A stretch of DNA of 64,000 bases from Paenibacillus glycanilyticus (GTDB taxonomy: Bacteria; Bacillota; Bacilli; Paenibacillales; Paenibacillaceae). The stretch lies in assembly GCF_023715145.1 (NCBI RefSeq), contig NZ_JAMBNP010000014.1:62001-126000 (forward strand), written 5' to 3'. The position numbers and the translations under genes are program-made. This document shows, piece by piece, positions 19,017-27,639 of this stretch; within the stretch, counting starts at the first letter, position 1; every line of letters begins with the position of its first letter. The notes below the pieces were generated by a model, which saw nothing but the letters and a program-made list of their open reading frames with translations, did no database searches and was not told the origin of the DNA.

Positions 19017-20174
19017 ATGGGTATGAAGGATTCATCCAAGGTTATTAAAGAAATGTTTGTGCTAAGAAGCATTGCTTGCTTAGGAATCGTATTATTCAAC
19101 ACACTGGATACGGCTATTACACATTTCAATCTAACCGAGTCTGCGGGTTACAGCATAACACCGGACATCCTCCACACGATACAAATGCTGCTGCTGTTCT
19201 CTACACCTATGTTTATTTTTATTTCTGAGTTTATTATATCGAAGTCGTATCGGGATGAGGTTCCGCCAGGCTTTTTGAAAAAAAGAGCCAAGTATATTTT
19301 AATGCCTTATCTTACAATGGCGGTTTTATTTTCATTGATCGATGTGAACGTTGATCATGCGGTACCTTCCTTTAAGCTGTACCTTTACGAGCTCGCCAAA
19401 AACATCCTGCTTGCAGACTTCTTCGGTTATTTCCTTCTAGTTGTCTTTCAATTTTATCTGCTGCATATCTTGTTTGCCAGATGGGTATCTCGCAGATTTT
19501 CAATGAGATTCGTGCTTATTTGCTCGATTGGAGCCAATGTAGTCTATCTGGCTATCTTTAATCTGATTGACCTTGAATCTCTCCCGTTTGGAAATTACTA
19601 CGTGATCAGCTTTCTGAACAAGGTGCCGGCGATCGCTTGGCTTGCCTACTTTTCGATAGCATTCTATAGCGGCAGAAACTATGAAGTTTTTGTCGAAAAG
19701 CTAGGCAGGCATATCAAATGGATAATCGCTCTCGCTTTACTCTCGGCAGCAGCCATGCTTACCCTGAACCAGTTAGGCATTATAGACAGGGTATATTCCA
19801 AACGGTTCGATGTCTTATTCTATACGACGGGTATCATCTTTACTATGGTGTATTATGCCAAACAACTAACGCAAGTTCCGGTCGTTCTAGTGAAAGTCAG
19901 CCAATATTCCTTCGGAATATTTTTGCTGACTCGGTTCTTTCTGTATGGTGTAAGTCTACTAGCTCCCGCGTGGTATTCATTAACTAACCTTTTACTATTT
20001 ATCGTTATTGCATTCTTGGCTGCTGTCTTCGGTTCTATAACCGTTACGCATTTGCTCAATAAGAACCGGTTTGGCCCGCTTATTGCAGGCAGGGTTGGTA
20101 TAGGAAACCAGCAGCAGAAGCCTAAGAAGCAGAGCAACAAAGTAAGTGGACAAAGAATGGGTAAATTTGATTGA
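19017..20174 (+). CDS. Acyltransferase 3 family membrane protein
   Basis: A 385-residue integral membrane protein with about ten hydrophobic segments. The N-terminus (VLRSIACLGIVLFN...F) and the run FISEFIISKSYR...F.KKRAKYILMPY match the acyltransferase-3 family, which O-acetylates or succinylates extracellular polysaccharides. The usual catalytic His in the first helix is not obvious here, so activity is uncertain. Either ATG 19017 or ATG 19023 could be used, as GGAGGG lies four and ten bases before them. A basic, Gln-rich cytoplasmic tail ends the protein. It lies inside the EPS cluster. Confidence 0.7.
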   Translation: MGMKDSSKVIKEMFVLRSIACLGIVLFNTLDTAITHFNLTESAGYSITPDILHTIQMLLLFSTPMFIFISEFIISKSYRDEVPPGFLKKRAKYILMPYLTMAVLFSLIDVNVDHAVPSFKLYLYELAKNILLADFFGYFLLVVFQFYLLHILFARWVSRRFSMRFVLICSIGANVVYLAIFNLIDLESLPFGNYYVISFLNKVPAIAWLAYFSIAFYSGRNYEVFVEKLGRHIKWIIALALLSAAAMLTLNQLGIIDRVYSKRFDVLFYTTGIIFTMVYYAKQLTQVPVVLVKVSQYSFGIFLLTRFFLYGVSLLAPAWYSLTNLLLFIVIAFLAAVFGSITVTHLLNKNRFGPLIAGRVGIGNQQQKPKKQSNKVSGQRMGKFD

Positions 20175-20231
20175 CAAGTTACAATTTGTATCATAAAATC
20201 TGAAATGCAGAGTATAGATACTAACTGTAAC
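20171..20231 (+). promoter_or_regulatory. Internal EPS promoter with palindromic operators
   Basis: TTGACA (20171-20176), 17 bases, TAAAAT (20194-20199). GTTACAATTTGTATC (20178-20192) fills the spacer, as O1 does at 15361. A degenerate copy, GATACTAACTGTAAC (20217-20231), lies 39 bases on, matching 12 of 15 positions of O2. It drives the Wzz gene at 20258. Confidence 0.7.
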
Positions 20232-20257
20232 AAATTACGAGTGAAAAGAGGGTACAA

Positions 20258-21004
20258 ATGGAGCTAAATCAAGTTCTAAGAGTGCTTAAGTCCAAAGCCT
20301 GGTTCATTGTTGCTTTCATTTTGATTATTACAACGGCTGTAGGCATCTTCAGTGTTTTTTACATTAAACCCGTATATGAAGCCTCTGCGAAAATAGTTTT
20401 AAAATCTAACGGTGAAACAGAAGGCAGACTGGTTGATTATGATTCGCTCTTAGCCAACGTGATGTTGATCGAGACCTATCGGGATATTGTGAAGACGCCT
20501 GGACTGATGGAGAAGGTCATTGCGGCTTATCCGGAAATAAACATGGCGCCGGAGCAGCTTATTCTAAAGGTCAAAGTAAATTCTTCCAATAACCAAATTA
20601 TGTCGGTTCAAGTAAGGGACGCTTCCTACGACAAAGCTGCACAAATCGCTAACGCCGTATCGGTCGTACTAGTTCAGGAAATTCCGAGAATAATGAACAT
20701 CAATAACGTTTCCATTCTGGATCAGGCAGCAAACCTGCCTATTCCAAAGCCTGTCACACCAAACATAATAATTAACATCGCCATCGGATTTATCCTTTCG
20801 TCGTTGTTCAGCATGGCCATTGTACTCCTCAGAGAGTATCTGGATGATAAGGTGAGATCGGAAGAAACGATTGAGAAGGAGCTTGGGCTTTCCGTACTAA
20901 CCGTTATTCCACAGATGAAGAAGAATGAAGTGCTCCCGAGTTCGCTTCGCGTTACATCTGATGAAAGAGTTGGTGAGAGAACCTATGTGGCCATTAACCA
21001 GTAG
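20258..21004 (+). CDS. Polysaccharide co-polymerase, Wzz/YveK family
   Basis: A 248-residue membrane protein that controls chain length and activates the partner BY-kinase. One membrane helix lies at about 16-38 and a second at about 170-192, with the extracytoplasmic Wzz domain between them (Y.A.A.I.LK.., IAN.V). The PKPVTPN segment just before the second helix is the conserved Wzz proline region. In Bacillota this protein and its kinase are separate chains, as here. It has its own operator-bearing promoter. Its last 20 bases overlap the kinase start. Confidence 0.88.
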   Translation: MELNQVLRVLKSKAWFIVAFILIITTAVGIFSVFYIKPVYEASAKIVLKSNGETEGRLVDYDSLLANVMLIETYRDIVKTPGLMEKVIAAYPEINMAPEQLILKVKVNSSNNQIMSVQVRDASYDKAAQIANAVSVVLVQEIPRIMNINNVSILDQAANLPIPKPVTPNIIINIAIGFILSSLFSMAIVLLREYLDDKVRSEETIEKELGLSVLTVIPQMKKNEVLPSSLRVTSDERVGERTYVAINQ

Positions 21005-21635
21005 AAAAGCAAAGTATAAACCGTCATCTCCTATCGTTGAGGCAAGTTGGAAAATGCGGACGAAGATCGATCAAATTATGCAGAATGAAACCTGCCAGGT
21101 GCTTATGGTCACTTCGGCCGGGAAATCGGAAGGTAAGACGACAGCCGCAGTGAACCTGGCTTGTTCTTACGCTCAGAATAACAAGAAAGTGCTGTTAATA
21201 GATGCCAACCTCAGGACGCCATTCCTGCATGAAGTATTCGGAACATCCAATAGTAATGGGCTTACAAATGTAGTAACGGATCGTTACGAGATCAGCGACA
21301 TCATTCGCTACACCATGATGACGAACTTGTTCCTGATTTCATCCGGTCCAAGTTTCATCGACCCGATTGAATTACTGACTTCTAACAAGATGTCAGGCCT
21401 TCTGGAGGAGTTAAAAAAGGAATTCGATTTGATCATAATGGATACCCCTCCGGCCATGAGATGGTCGGATGCCCAAATTATCGCTTCCATGAGCGATGGC
21501 GTGCTGCTGGTCATGAAGGACGGTACGGTGAAGAAAAATCAAGCCTTGAAGCTGAAGAGCATGATTGAGCAGGTTAATACCAGAGTCGTCGGAGTTGTAT
21601 TTAATAACAAAAATAAACGCAAAGTCGCTAATTAG
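20985..21635 (+). CDS. CpsD/CapB-type BY-kinase-like ATPase
   Basis: Cytosolic partner of Wzz that governs polymerisation by autophosphorylation. The 216-residue chain has the BY-kinase Walker A TSAGKSEGKTT (43-53, K51), Walker A' LLIDA (71-75, followed by NLRTP where DLRRP is usual) and Walker B LIIMDTPP. The frame is open from 20925, but ATG at 20985 with GGTGAGAG upstream is the best start. The C-terminus ends NNKNKRKVAN and lacks the tyrosine-rich tail that is phosphorylated in CpsD, CapB and EpsB. It may work as an ATPase switch rather than an autokinase. Confidence 0.85.
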   Translation: MWPLTSRKAKYKPSSPIVEASWKMRTKIDQIMQNETCQVLMVTSAGKSEGKTTAAVNLACSYAQNNKKVLLIDANLRTPFLHEVFGTSNSNGLTNVVTDRYEISDIIRYTMMTNLFLISSGPSFIDPIELLTSNKMSGLLEELKKEFDLIIMDTPPAMRWSDAQIIASMSDGVLLVMKDGTVKKNQALKLKSMIEQVNTRVVGVVFNNKNKRKVAN

Positions 21636-21719
21636 TTTTGGTGCAAGGTGAAATGTCGCTGCATCTTTATCCTTGTTATTGATGGTTAGAGGTGCAGCGG
21701 TGAGGACGGAGAGCATCAT

Positions 21720-23018
21720 ATGAAGATAAGCAGTCTTACGAATCCCAGGTGGATAAACAATACATTTATCAGAAATGTCTCTGTCGTAATGTCTGGAACG
21801 GCAATTGCCCAGGTTATCGCCATGATTATCGTACCGGTGTTGAGCCGGATCTATCAGCCGGACCAGCTTGGCGTATTCTCACTCTATGTATCGATCATCA
21901 CGTTGTTCTCCGTTGTTGCATCCTTCAAATATGAAGTGGCTATCGTGCTGCCCAAAGATGAAGATGAAGCGACTCGTATTTTTCTCCTTTCCTGCATCAT
22001 TACCGTATTGCTGAGTGCGGCATTGCTAATTGTTTGTTTGGTGTTTGATGATTCCATTGCCGGATTATTTGGCTCCCCGGAATTAAAAAGATGGCTGATC
22101 TGGGTACCTTTAAGTGTTTGTGCAATGGGTCTTTATCAATGCCTCAATTATTGGAGCACAAGACAGAAGCAATACAAACGGATGTCCAAATCACTGGTAG
22201 GACGCCAAGGCAGCATAGCCTCTTCTCAAATCGCAGCAGGATCATACGGATTTACTTCGCTTGGTTTGATCGGCGGTCAAATTTTCGGACAAGTGATTGC
22301 CTCCACAATTTGGTTATTCCAAACCTGGAGAGAGAGTTCAAGCCTCTTTAAACGCAACTTCAAAGTAACTCAGTTAAAGGAAGCAGCACGAAAATATTCG
22401 GAATTTCCGGTATACAGCACTCCTCAGACGCTTGTGAACTCGTTATCGCAAAACTTGCCGATTTTTATGCTCAGCTATTTCTACGGTTCAGCGGTTATTG
22501 GCCTTTATTCACTAGGGCTTAGACTTATTCAATTCCCTGTTACCTTGGTCGCCCAATCGGTTAGACAAGTGCTCCTGCAACGGATAAGTGAGGCCGGGCA
22601 GGATGAGATTAATCTGAATGCGATGTTCAAGAAATTTACGATCATTTTAGCCCTAATTGCTTTATTGCCTTCTATGTTCATCGTGGTTTTTGGCCCGCAG
22701 CTATTCAAGGTTATTCTTGGCAGCGAGTGGATGGAAGCCGGCGTTTATGCGAGCTGGATGGTAATATGGATGTTCTTGTCCTTTATAAGCGCTCCGGCCT
22801 TAGTACTAATGACCGTTTTTGGTCTGCAAAGAAGGCTGTTAATCTACGAGACGCTGCTCATGTTAGCAAGATTCGGGGCATTGTTCGTAGGCGGAACCTA
22901 TTTTTCAGTGGTGAACTGTATTGCAATGTTTACCTTGGTCGGAGTTGTATTTAATACCTATTTGATTGTATCCATGCTGAAGGCCAGCAAAGAAAGAGTG
23001 AGGAAATATGGAGGCTAA
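21720..23018 (+). CDS. Oligosaccharide flippase (Wzx-like, MOP superfamily)
   Basis: A 432-residue membrane protein with about 12 hydrophobic segments in the polysaccharide-synthase arrangement (N-terminal NVSVVMSGTAIAQVIAMIIVPVLSRIY.P). It should move the lipid-linked EPS repeat across the membrane. It lies between the chain-length pair and the polymerase gene, the classical Wzx/Wzy/Wzz set. ATG at 21720 follows GGACGGAGAG. An 84-base gap separates it from the kinase. Confidence 0.88.
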   Translation: MKISSLTNPRWINNTFIRNVSVVMSGTAIAQVIAMIIVPVLSRIYQPDQLGVFSLYVSIITLFSVVASFKYEVAIVLPKDEDEATRIFLLSCIITVLLSAALLIVCLVFDDSIAGLFGSPELKRWLIWVPLSVCAMGLYQCLNYWSTRQKQYKRMSKSLVGRQGSIASSQIAAGSYGFTSLGLIGGQIFGQVIASTIWLFQTWRESSSLFKRNFKVTQLKEAARKYSEFPVYSTPQTLVNSLSQNLPIFMLSYFYGSAVIGLYSLGLRLIQFPVTLVAQSVRQVLLQRISEAGQDEINLNAMFKKFTIILALIALLPSMFIVVFGPQLFKVILGSEWMEAGVYASWMVIWMFLSFISAPALVLMTVFGLQRRLLIYETLLMLARFGALFVGGTYFSVVNCIAMFTLVGVVFNTYLIVSMLKASKERVRKYGG

Positions 23019-23020
23019 TC

Positions 23021-24253
23021 ATGACCAATACCATGGCGGCTGACAAGCGTTTAACGTTGACCAATATATGTTTATCCGTATTTGTTTTTACGATTATCTT
23101 GTTTTCGTTTAATCCCTCTTTGTCCTGGATTCCACAAGGCTGTGCATGCCTGGTCGTTGGTGCCTTTGTATTTGAGATCACTCAAATCAAGAATTATAAG
23201 TTTGTAGTGCCTATTCCGCTGCTTTGCTACCTTTGCTTTATTGTTTATATCTCCATAAGTTTGATATGGACGAATCAGAGCGTGGATATGATGTTCACTC
23301 TTGTCCAGCTGTTCTTCATATCCCTCATCTTGGTCAATATCGTCAATTATCAGGGCCATTTCCACTCCATCACGATCGGCTTTCTTGCGGCATTAGTTGT
23401 TGCGACCATCGATATCTGGAATAAGATCGGCGGTTTTATCGTTACGGATGACAATACCAGGGTCACATCGTTTTTGGGGAATCCGAATACCTTTGCAATC
23501 GCCTTGTTTATCGGCATGCTACTCTCGATGGAAGGGCTGATGAACAAAGCAAGGAAAAGCCTTCTCATAAAAGGAATATACATCCTTCTATTATTGCTTT
23601 TCACTTATGAAATCGTCTTTCTGACAGGCTCTCGCAAAGCCATGCTTTCCGTATTTATGCTTGGCTTCCTGATTTTTATGAGATTCTTTATCAAAGTGAA
23701 ATTTCTGCAAAAAGTGCTCATTCTCGTTGTAGGAGCTGGCGTGCTGACAGAGATGTTTATTCTTTTGAAGGAATCCGTGTTTTTTGTCAGATTGAGCAGA
23801 ATCTTTGACATGCTTCAAGGTAAAAATGTCAACGACAGCAGCTTAACGGAACGATCTAGCATGATGAGCGATGCGTTAAATCTATGGAAGGCCAGACCGA
23901 TAACGGGCTGGGGCACCGATCAATTTCGGTATCTAACGGATTATCAAACCTACTCCCACAACAATTATCTCGAGCTGTTAAGCGATAATGGGCTGCTGGG
24001 TTTAATGCTGTATTACTCCATATTTATCATCTTGCTGGTCACGGCATGCAAGCAGTTATTAAGCGGTAATGAAAAAGAGAGCCATATTGGATTCTTTAGT
24101 ATTTCTACTCTTCTCATTTTCCTGTTATGGGATTTAGCGCATGTCTCCTACTACAGCAAATTTCACTGGATCATGTTGTCGATCATTATGGGGATTACTT
24201 ATTACATGAGAACGAGAACGTCCGTTCCGCAGTCTCAAGCTGTAGAACAATAA
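23021..24253 (+). CDS. O-antigen ligase/polymerase (Wzy-like)
   Basis: A 410-residue membrane protein with about ten to eleven hydrophobic segments. The large loop contains GWGTDQFR..TDYQTYSHNNYLELL, the conserved region of the Wzy_C/O-antigen ligase family with the essential SHN(N). It should polymerise the flipped repeat units outside the membrane. Its ribosome site GGAGG lies inside the last codons of the flippase gene, and the ATG comes two bases after that stop, so translation is probably coupled. Confidence 0.85.
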   Translation: MTNTMAADKRLTLTNICLSVFVFTIILFSFNPSLSWIPQGCACLVVGAFVFEITQIKNYKFVVPIPLLCYLCFIVYISISLIWTNQSVDMMFTLVQLFFISLILVNIVNYQGHFHSITIGFLAALVVATIDIWNKIGGFIVTDDNTRVTSFLGNPNTFAIALFIGMLLSMEGLMNKARKSLLIKGIYILLLLLFTYEIVFLTGSRKAMLSVFMLGFLIFMRFFIKVKFLQKVLILVVGAGVLTEMFILLKESVFFVRLSRIFDMLQGKNVNDSSLTERSSMMSDALNLWKARPITGWGTDQFRYLTDYQTYSHNNYLELLSDNGLLGLMLYYSIFIILLVTACKQLLSGNEKESHIGFFSISTLLIFLLWDLAHVSYYSKFHWIMLSIIMGITYYMRTRTSVPQSQAVEQ

Positions 24254-24271
24254 AGAGAGGGAGTATTTCGT

Positions 24272-25366
24272 TTGAAAACAAAGCTGATGCTAATGACTCC
24301 CAATTTGCATGGTGGCGGGGCGGAGAGAGTATTTGTCAATCTGTTAAAGCATTTTGACAGAGAACGGATTGAGCCCGTATTTATGACAGCAAATTTAACG
24401 GGACCCTATACCAAACATCTTCCAACAGACGTTGAAGTGATTGATCTAGGTATAACCAGAGCACGTTATATGATCCCAGAACTGTTGAAGGTCATTCATA
24501 AGACCAAACCCGATGTGATCCTCTCCACGCTAGAACAATTGAATTTATCTGTGCTCCTAGCCAGGCCATTTATCCGCAGACAAACGAAAGTGGTTATAAG
24601 AGAAGCGAATCTACCCTCTAAAACAATAAACTCCTACAGCTTTTATCGCAAAATGATTTATCAATCGATGTATAGAAGACTATATCCGCTGGCGGATCAA
24701 ATTATCGCTCAATCCGAATTGATGAGGAATGAGATTTTAAGCTTTACCGGTGTTCAGGGGAGCCTAGTGACAACCATTAATAATCCAATCGATATCAAGA
24801 CGATTGCCAAGCTCTCCAATGAACCAAGCCCATTCTCAAGTCGCTCAGGGAAAAATATTGTATCGGTCGGCAGGCTGGAGTATCAAAAGGGTTACGATAT
24901 TCTGATTCAAGCCTTCAAGCGGGTTTCGCTTCAATACCCCGATTCAAATCTGTATATCTTGGGTGAAGGGAGCCTGCAAGAGGAACTTGCCCGGTTGGCT
25001 GCATCCTTAGATATTGGTGAGCAAGTACACTTTGTAGGCTTTACGGAAAATCCTTACCCGTATATGAGGCATGCAGATCAATTTGTATTGTCTTCCCGGT
25101 ACGAAGGTTTCCCGAATGTCCTGCTCGAAGCGCTGGCATGTAACGCCAAAATAGTGGCAGCGGATTGCGACAGCGGTCCAGGTGATATTTTATGCAGAAG
25201 CGAGTATGGCCTGCTTGTCCCTGTGGAGAATGCAGAAGCTCTTGCGGACGGAATGATAAGAGGATTATGCGACCCTCATATTGGAAGCAATGGATATATC
25301 AGAGCGATGGACTATGATTCTCGTAAAATTACTGACTTGTACGAAAAAGTACTTATTAGCTTATGA
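24272..25366 (+). CDS. Glycosyltransferase family 4
   Basis: A 364-residue GT-B glycosyltransferase. The N-terminal GGGAERV loop (residues ~10-18) binds the nucleotide, and the C-terminal half has VGRLEYQKGYDILIQAF, ILGEG and the retaining GT4 signature SRYEGFPNVLLEALAC with the expected Glu residues. The C-terminal pattern resembles N-acetylgalactosamine or galactose transferases of the GT4 group, but donor and acceptor cannot be read. TTG start at 24272 with GAGAGGGAG eight bases before it. First of three GT4 enzymes in the island. Confidence 0.88.
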   Translation: MKTKLMLMTPNLHGGGAERVFVNLLKHFDRERIEPVFMTANLTGPYTKHLPTDVEVIDLGITRARYMIPELLKVIHKTKPDVILSTLEQLNLSVLLARPFIRRQTKVVIREANLPSKTINSYSFYRKMIYQSMYRRLYPLADQIIAQSELMRNEILSFTGVQGSLVTTINNPIDIKTIAKLSNEPSPFSSRSGKNIVSVGRLEYQKGYDILIQAFKRVSLQYPDSNLYILGEGSLQEELARLAASLDIGEQVHFVGFTENPYPYMRHADQFVLSSRYEGFPNVLLEALACNAKIVAADCDSGPGDILCRSEYGLLVPVENAEALADGMIRGLCDPHIGSNGYIRAMDYDSRKITDLYEKVLISL

Positions 25367-25378
25367 GGTGAGCAACTG

Positions 25379-26047
25379 ATGATGACGGAAGAGGCGATTA
25401 GGAAGTCTTATCAGCCAGATTTGGCAGAATCCATCTTTGTCATTTCGCATGCGGAGAATAAGCAGGGCATTTATCTCCAGTTTTTCAAACGGGCGTTGGA
25501 TGTGGTCCTTGCAGTGGTCGGGTTGATGCTGTCTTCACCTGTGATAGCCATTTTTACCATTGCTATCATTTTGGAAACAACCGGCCCCGCTTTTTACAAA
25601 CAGGAGCGTGTTGGACTAATGGGAAGAAGCTTCTCTGTCATCAAGCTGCGCTCGATGGTCAAAAATGCAGAGAAAAACGGCATTCAATGGGCAGAGAAGA
25701 ATGATTCCCGAGTGACTAAAGTAGGTGCGTTCATAAGAAAAACAAGAATTGATGAGCTTCCTCAGCTATGGAATGTCATTAAGGGTGAAATGAGTATTGT
25801 TGGGCCAAGACCGGAAAGATCGCATTTTACCTATCAGTTTAACAGCGAAATTCCTGGCTTCGTGAACAGACTTGCCGTTAAGCCGGGATTAACCGGATGG
25901 GCACAAATTAATGGCGGCTACGATATTACTCCAAAACAAAAGCTGGAGCTGGATATGCATTATATTGAGAGGCTTTCTTTAAGGATGGATCTTCTGATTA
26001 TGCTGAAAACCGTTCGAGTAATCATAACTGGCGAAGGGGCTAGATAA
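25379..26047 (+). CDS. Undecaprenyl-phosphate sugar phosphotransferase (initiating)
   Basis: Starts the repeat unit by moving a sugar-1-phosphate to undecaprenyl phosphate at the membrane. The 222-residue chain has one membrane helix (about 40-62) and the bacterial sugar transferase domain: F(Y)KQERVG, KLRSM, KTRIDELPQLWNV..GEMS.VGPRPER and GLTGWAQI. It is the short form without the extra N-terminal helices of WbaP. ATG 25379 or 25382 could be used, after GAGGTGAG. It lies 12 bases behind the first GT4 gene, so both are co-translated. Confidence 0.92.
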   Translation: MMTEEAIRKSYQPDLAESIFVISHAENKQGIYLQFFKRALDVVLAVVGLMLSSPVIAIFTIAIILETTGPAFYKQERVGLMGRSFSVIKLRSMVKNAEKNGIQWAEKNDSRVTKVGAFIRKTRIDELPQLWNVIKGEMSIVGPRPERSHFTYQFNSEIPGFVNRLAVKPGLTGWAQINGGYDITPKQKLELDMHYIERLSLRMDLLIMLKTVRVIITGEGAR

Positions 26048-26076
26048 GGCTAAATTGATTATAGCGGGGCGGATTC

Positions 26077-27021
26077 ATGAAGAAAAAAACAGCGTTTATT
26101 ATTATAATTGCAGCCGTATGCGCATTGGCAATTTATAACTATTGGTATTCTGACCGCTCCAATAATACTATGCCTACGAAGGCAGGTGATCAAGTGCTGA
26201 AAGCAATAGCTCATATACAAGACGGCGACGATATACAACAAGCGATTGATGTGGCAGCCGCAAACGGCGGTGGGGATGTGGAGATTCCCGCAGGCAAGTA
26301 TGAAGTGAAGAATACGATCATCGTAAAACCCTCCGTCACCCTTCAGCTCAACTCGGGTACCATGCTTGTACCGGTCAGTAATGTCAACGTTATTGAACTA
26401 AGCAGAAATTCCGCCGTTAACGGGGGAATCATCTATGCCTATGATCTAAAGAGGTATAGTAAATCGGGTATTTACTTGGATGGAGCACAGGAATTCTCAG
26501 GAACGTTAAAATCGGCCAGTATTTCGAATATCAAGATTATTGGCCGTCCGGGACTTGGTAATGGCCTGTTTTTTTATGCGGAGGAAGGATCCGATCATGT
26601 GAGCTGGGTGGAAGCGCATAACGTGAACATTACCGGCTTTGATAAGGCGATTTATTTCAAAACAGAACCTGTGAAGAAACCTGACAAAATATGGATTAAC
26701 GGCAACAACCTTTCGCAAATCTTTATAAAAGACGCGTATTACGGCATATATCTCGACGGCCATATGGATTTGCCTTATGAGATTTCGGGGAATAACTTCA
26801 CTGGCGTACAAATCCAAACGAGTGAGTTGACGAGGCAGGCCATATTTATTAAAGGAACAAAAAACTATATTCAAGCAATGATTTGGGATTACCATTTGGG
26901 TGCGGAAGCGGTCCATCTTGACAAAGACTCGCTGCGCAATCAAATTCAATCGAATGTCTCCGCGGATGACTTGGCTTATATCGATGATGGAATAGACAAT
27001 TTGTCTGTGTCGGCCAAGTAA
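26077..27021 (+). CDS. Exported beta-helix (pectate-lyase-like) protein of the EPS island
   Basis: A 314-residue protein with an N-terminal hydrophobic segment (residues ~4-22) that is a signal peptide or membrane anchor. The mature part starts with a pectate-lyase-3-like segment (DDIQQAIDVAAANGGGDVEIPAGKYEV) followed by beta-helix-like rungs. No catalytic residues can be assigned. A role as lyase, epimerase or polymer-binding factor for the uronic-acid EPS is plausible. GGGGCGGA precedes the ATG. It is the second beta-helix protein linked to the island, the first being the unsecreted tailspike-like protein at 12975-15002. Confidence 0.6.
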   Translation: MKKKTAFIIIIAAVCALAIYNYWYSDRSNNTMPTKAGDQVLKAIAHIQDGDDIQQAIDVAAANGGGDVEIPAGKYEVKNTIIVKPSVTLQLNSGTMLVPVSNVNVIELSRNSAVNGGIIYAYDLKRYSKSGIYLDGAQEFSGTLKSASISNIKIIGRPGLGNGLFFYAEEGSDHVSWVEAHNVNITGFDKAIYFKTEPVKKPDKIWINGNNLSQIFIKDAYYGIYLDGHMDLPYEISGNNFTGVQIQTSELTRQAIFIKGTKNYIQAMIWDYHLGAEAVHLDKDSLRNQIQSNVSADDLAYIDDGIDNLSVSAK

Positions 27022-27022
27022 C

Positions 27023-27583
27023 ATGATTAGAAAGTTAATAATAATCAATGTAGTGGTTTTGTTGGTGATTGCTTTTTTAGTTTTTTCTATCGGCAGATTC
27101 CTGGTCGTCAACGAAGCCCCGAAAAAAGCGGATGTCATCATTTTGCTAAGCGGAGACGTGGGCAGGATGGAGAAGGCTATCGGACTTCTGAAGCAAGGAT
27201 ATGCCGATCGCATTATTGTGACAAGAACAGATGGACGCGGTTACGGTGAAATTAAATTAAACTCGCTGATACGTTCGGGGGTTTCACCGTCAGCTATTAT
27301 TCCTGAATACCAGGCGACAAACACTTATACGAATGCTGTTTATTCAAAGGCTCTTATGGAGAAGTACGGCTTTCATTCGGCCTTAGTCGTATCGAGTAAC
27401 TATCATATGCGACGAGTAAGCTACACATTCAATAAGGTTTACAGCCATTCAGGCATAGATCTGACCTATGTTGATGCTCCAAGTGTGAACTTCGATCCCG
27501 TGTACTGGTGGAGTGAACGGAAATACGTGAACTACACGATTTCAGAATATATCAAATTGTTCGGCTACATTATCAAATACTAA
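27023..27583 (+). CDS. YdcF/SanA family protein (DUF218)
   Basis: A 186-residue protein with an N-terminal membrane helix (about 5-22) and a DUF218 domain outside the membrane: ADVIILLSGD..R..KAI.L...GYA..I, a central TNTY.NAVY segment and SSNYHMRRVS. Members affect cell-envelope and polysaccharide functions, but the reaction is unknown. The ATG comes one base after the stop of the beta-helix gene, so it is translationally coupled to it and the pair probably act together. Confidence 0.75.
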   Translation: MIRKLIIINVVVLLVIAFLVFSIGRFLVVNEAPKKADVIILLSGDVGRMEKAIGLLKQGYADRIIVTRTDGRGYGEIKLNSLIRSGVSPSAIIPEYQATNTYTNAVYSKALMEKYGFHSALVVSSNYHMRRVSYTFNKVYSHSGIDLTYVDAPSVNFDPVYWWSERKYVNYTISEYIKLFGYIIKY

Positions 27584-27639
27584 ATATATTCAGACGTAAC
27601 TCAACCATTCATTGTTCGGTTAGGAGAGAGATACCAAAT

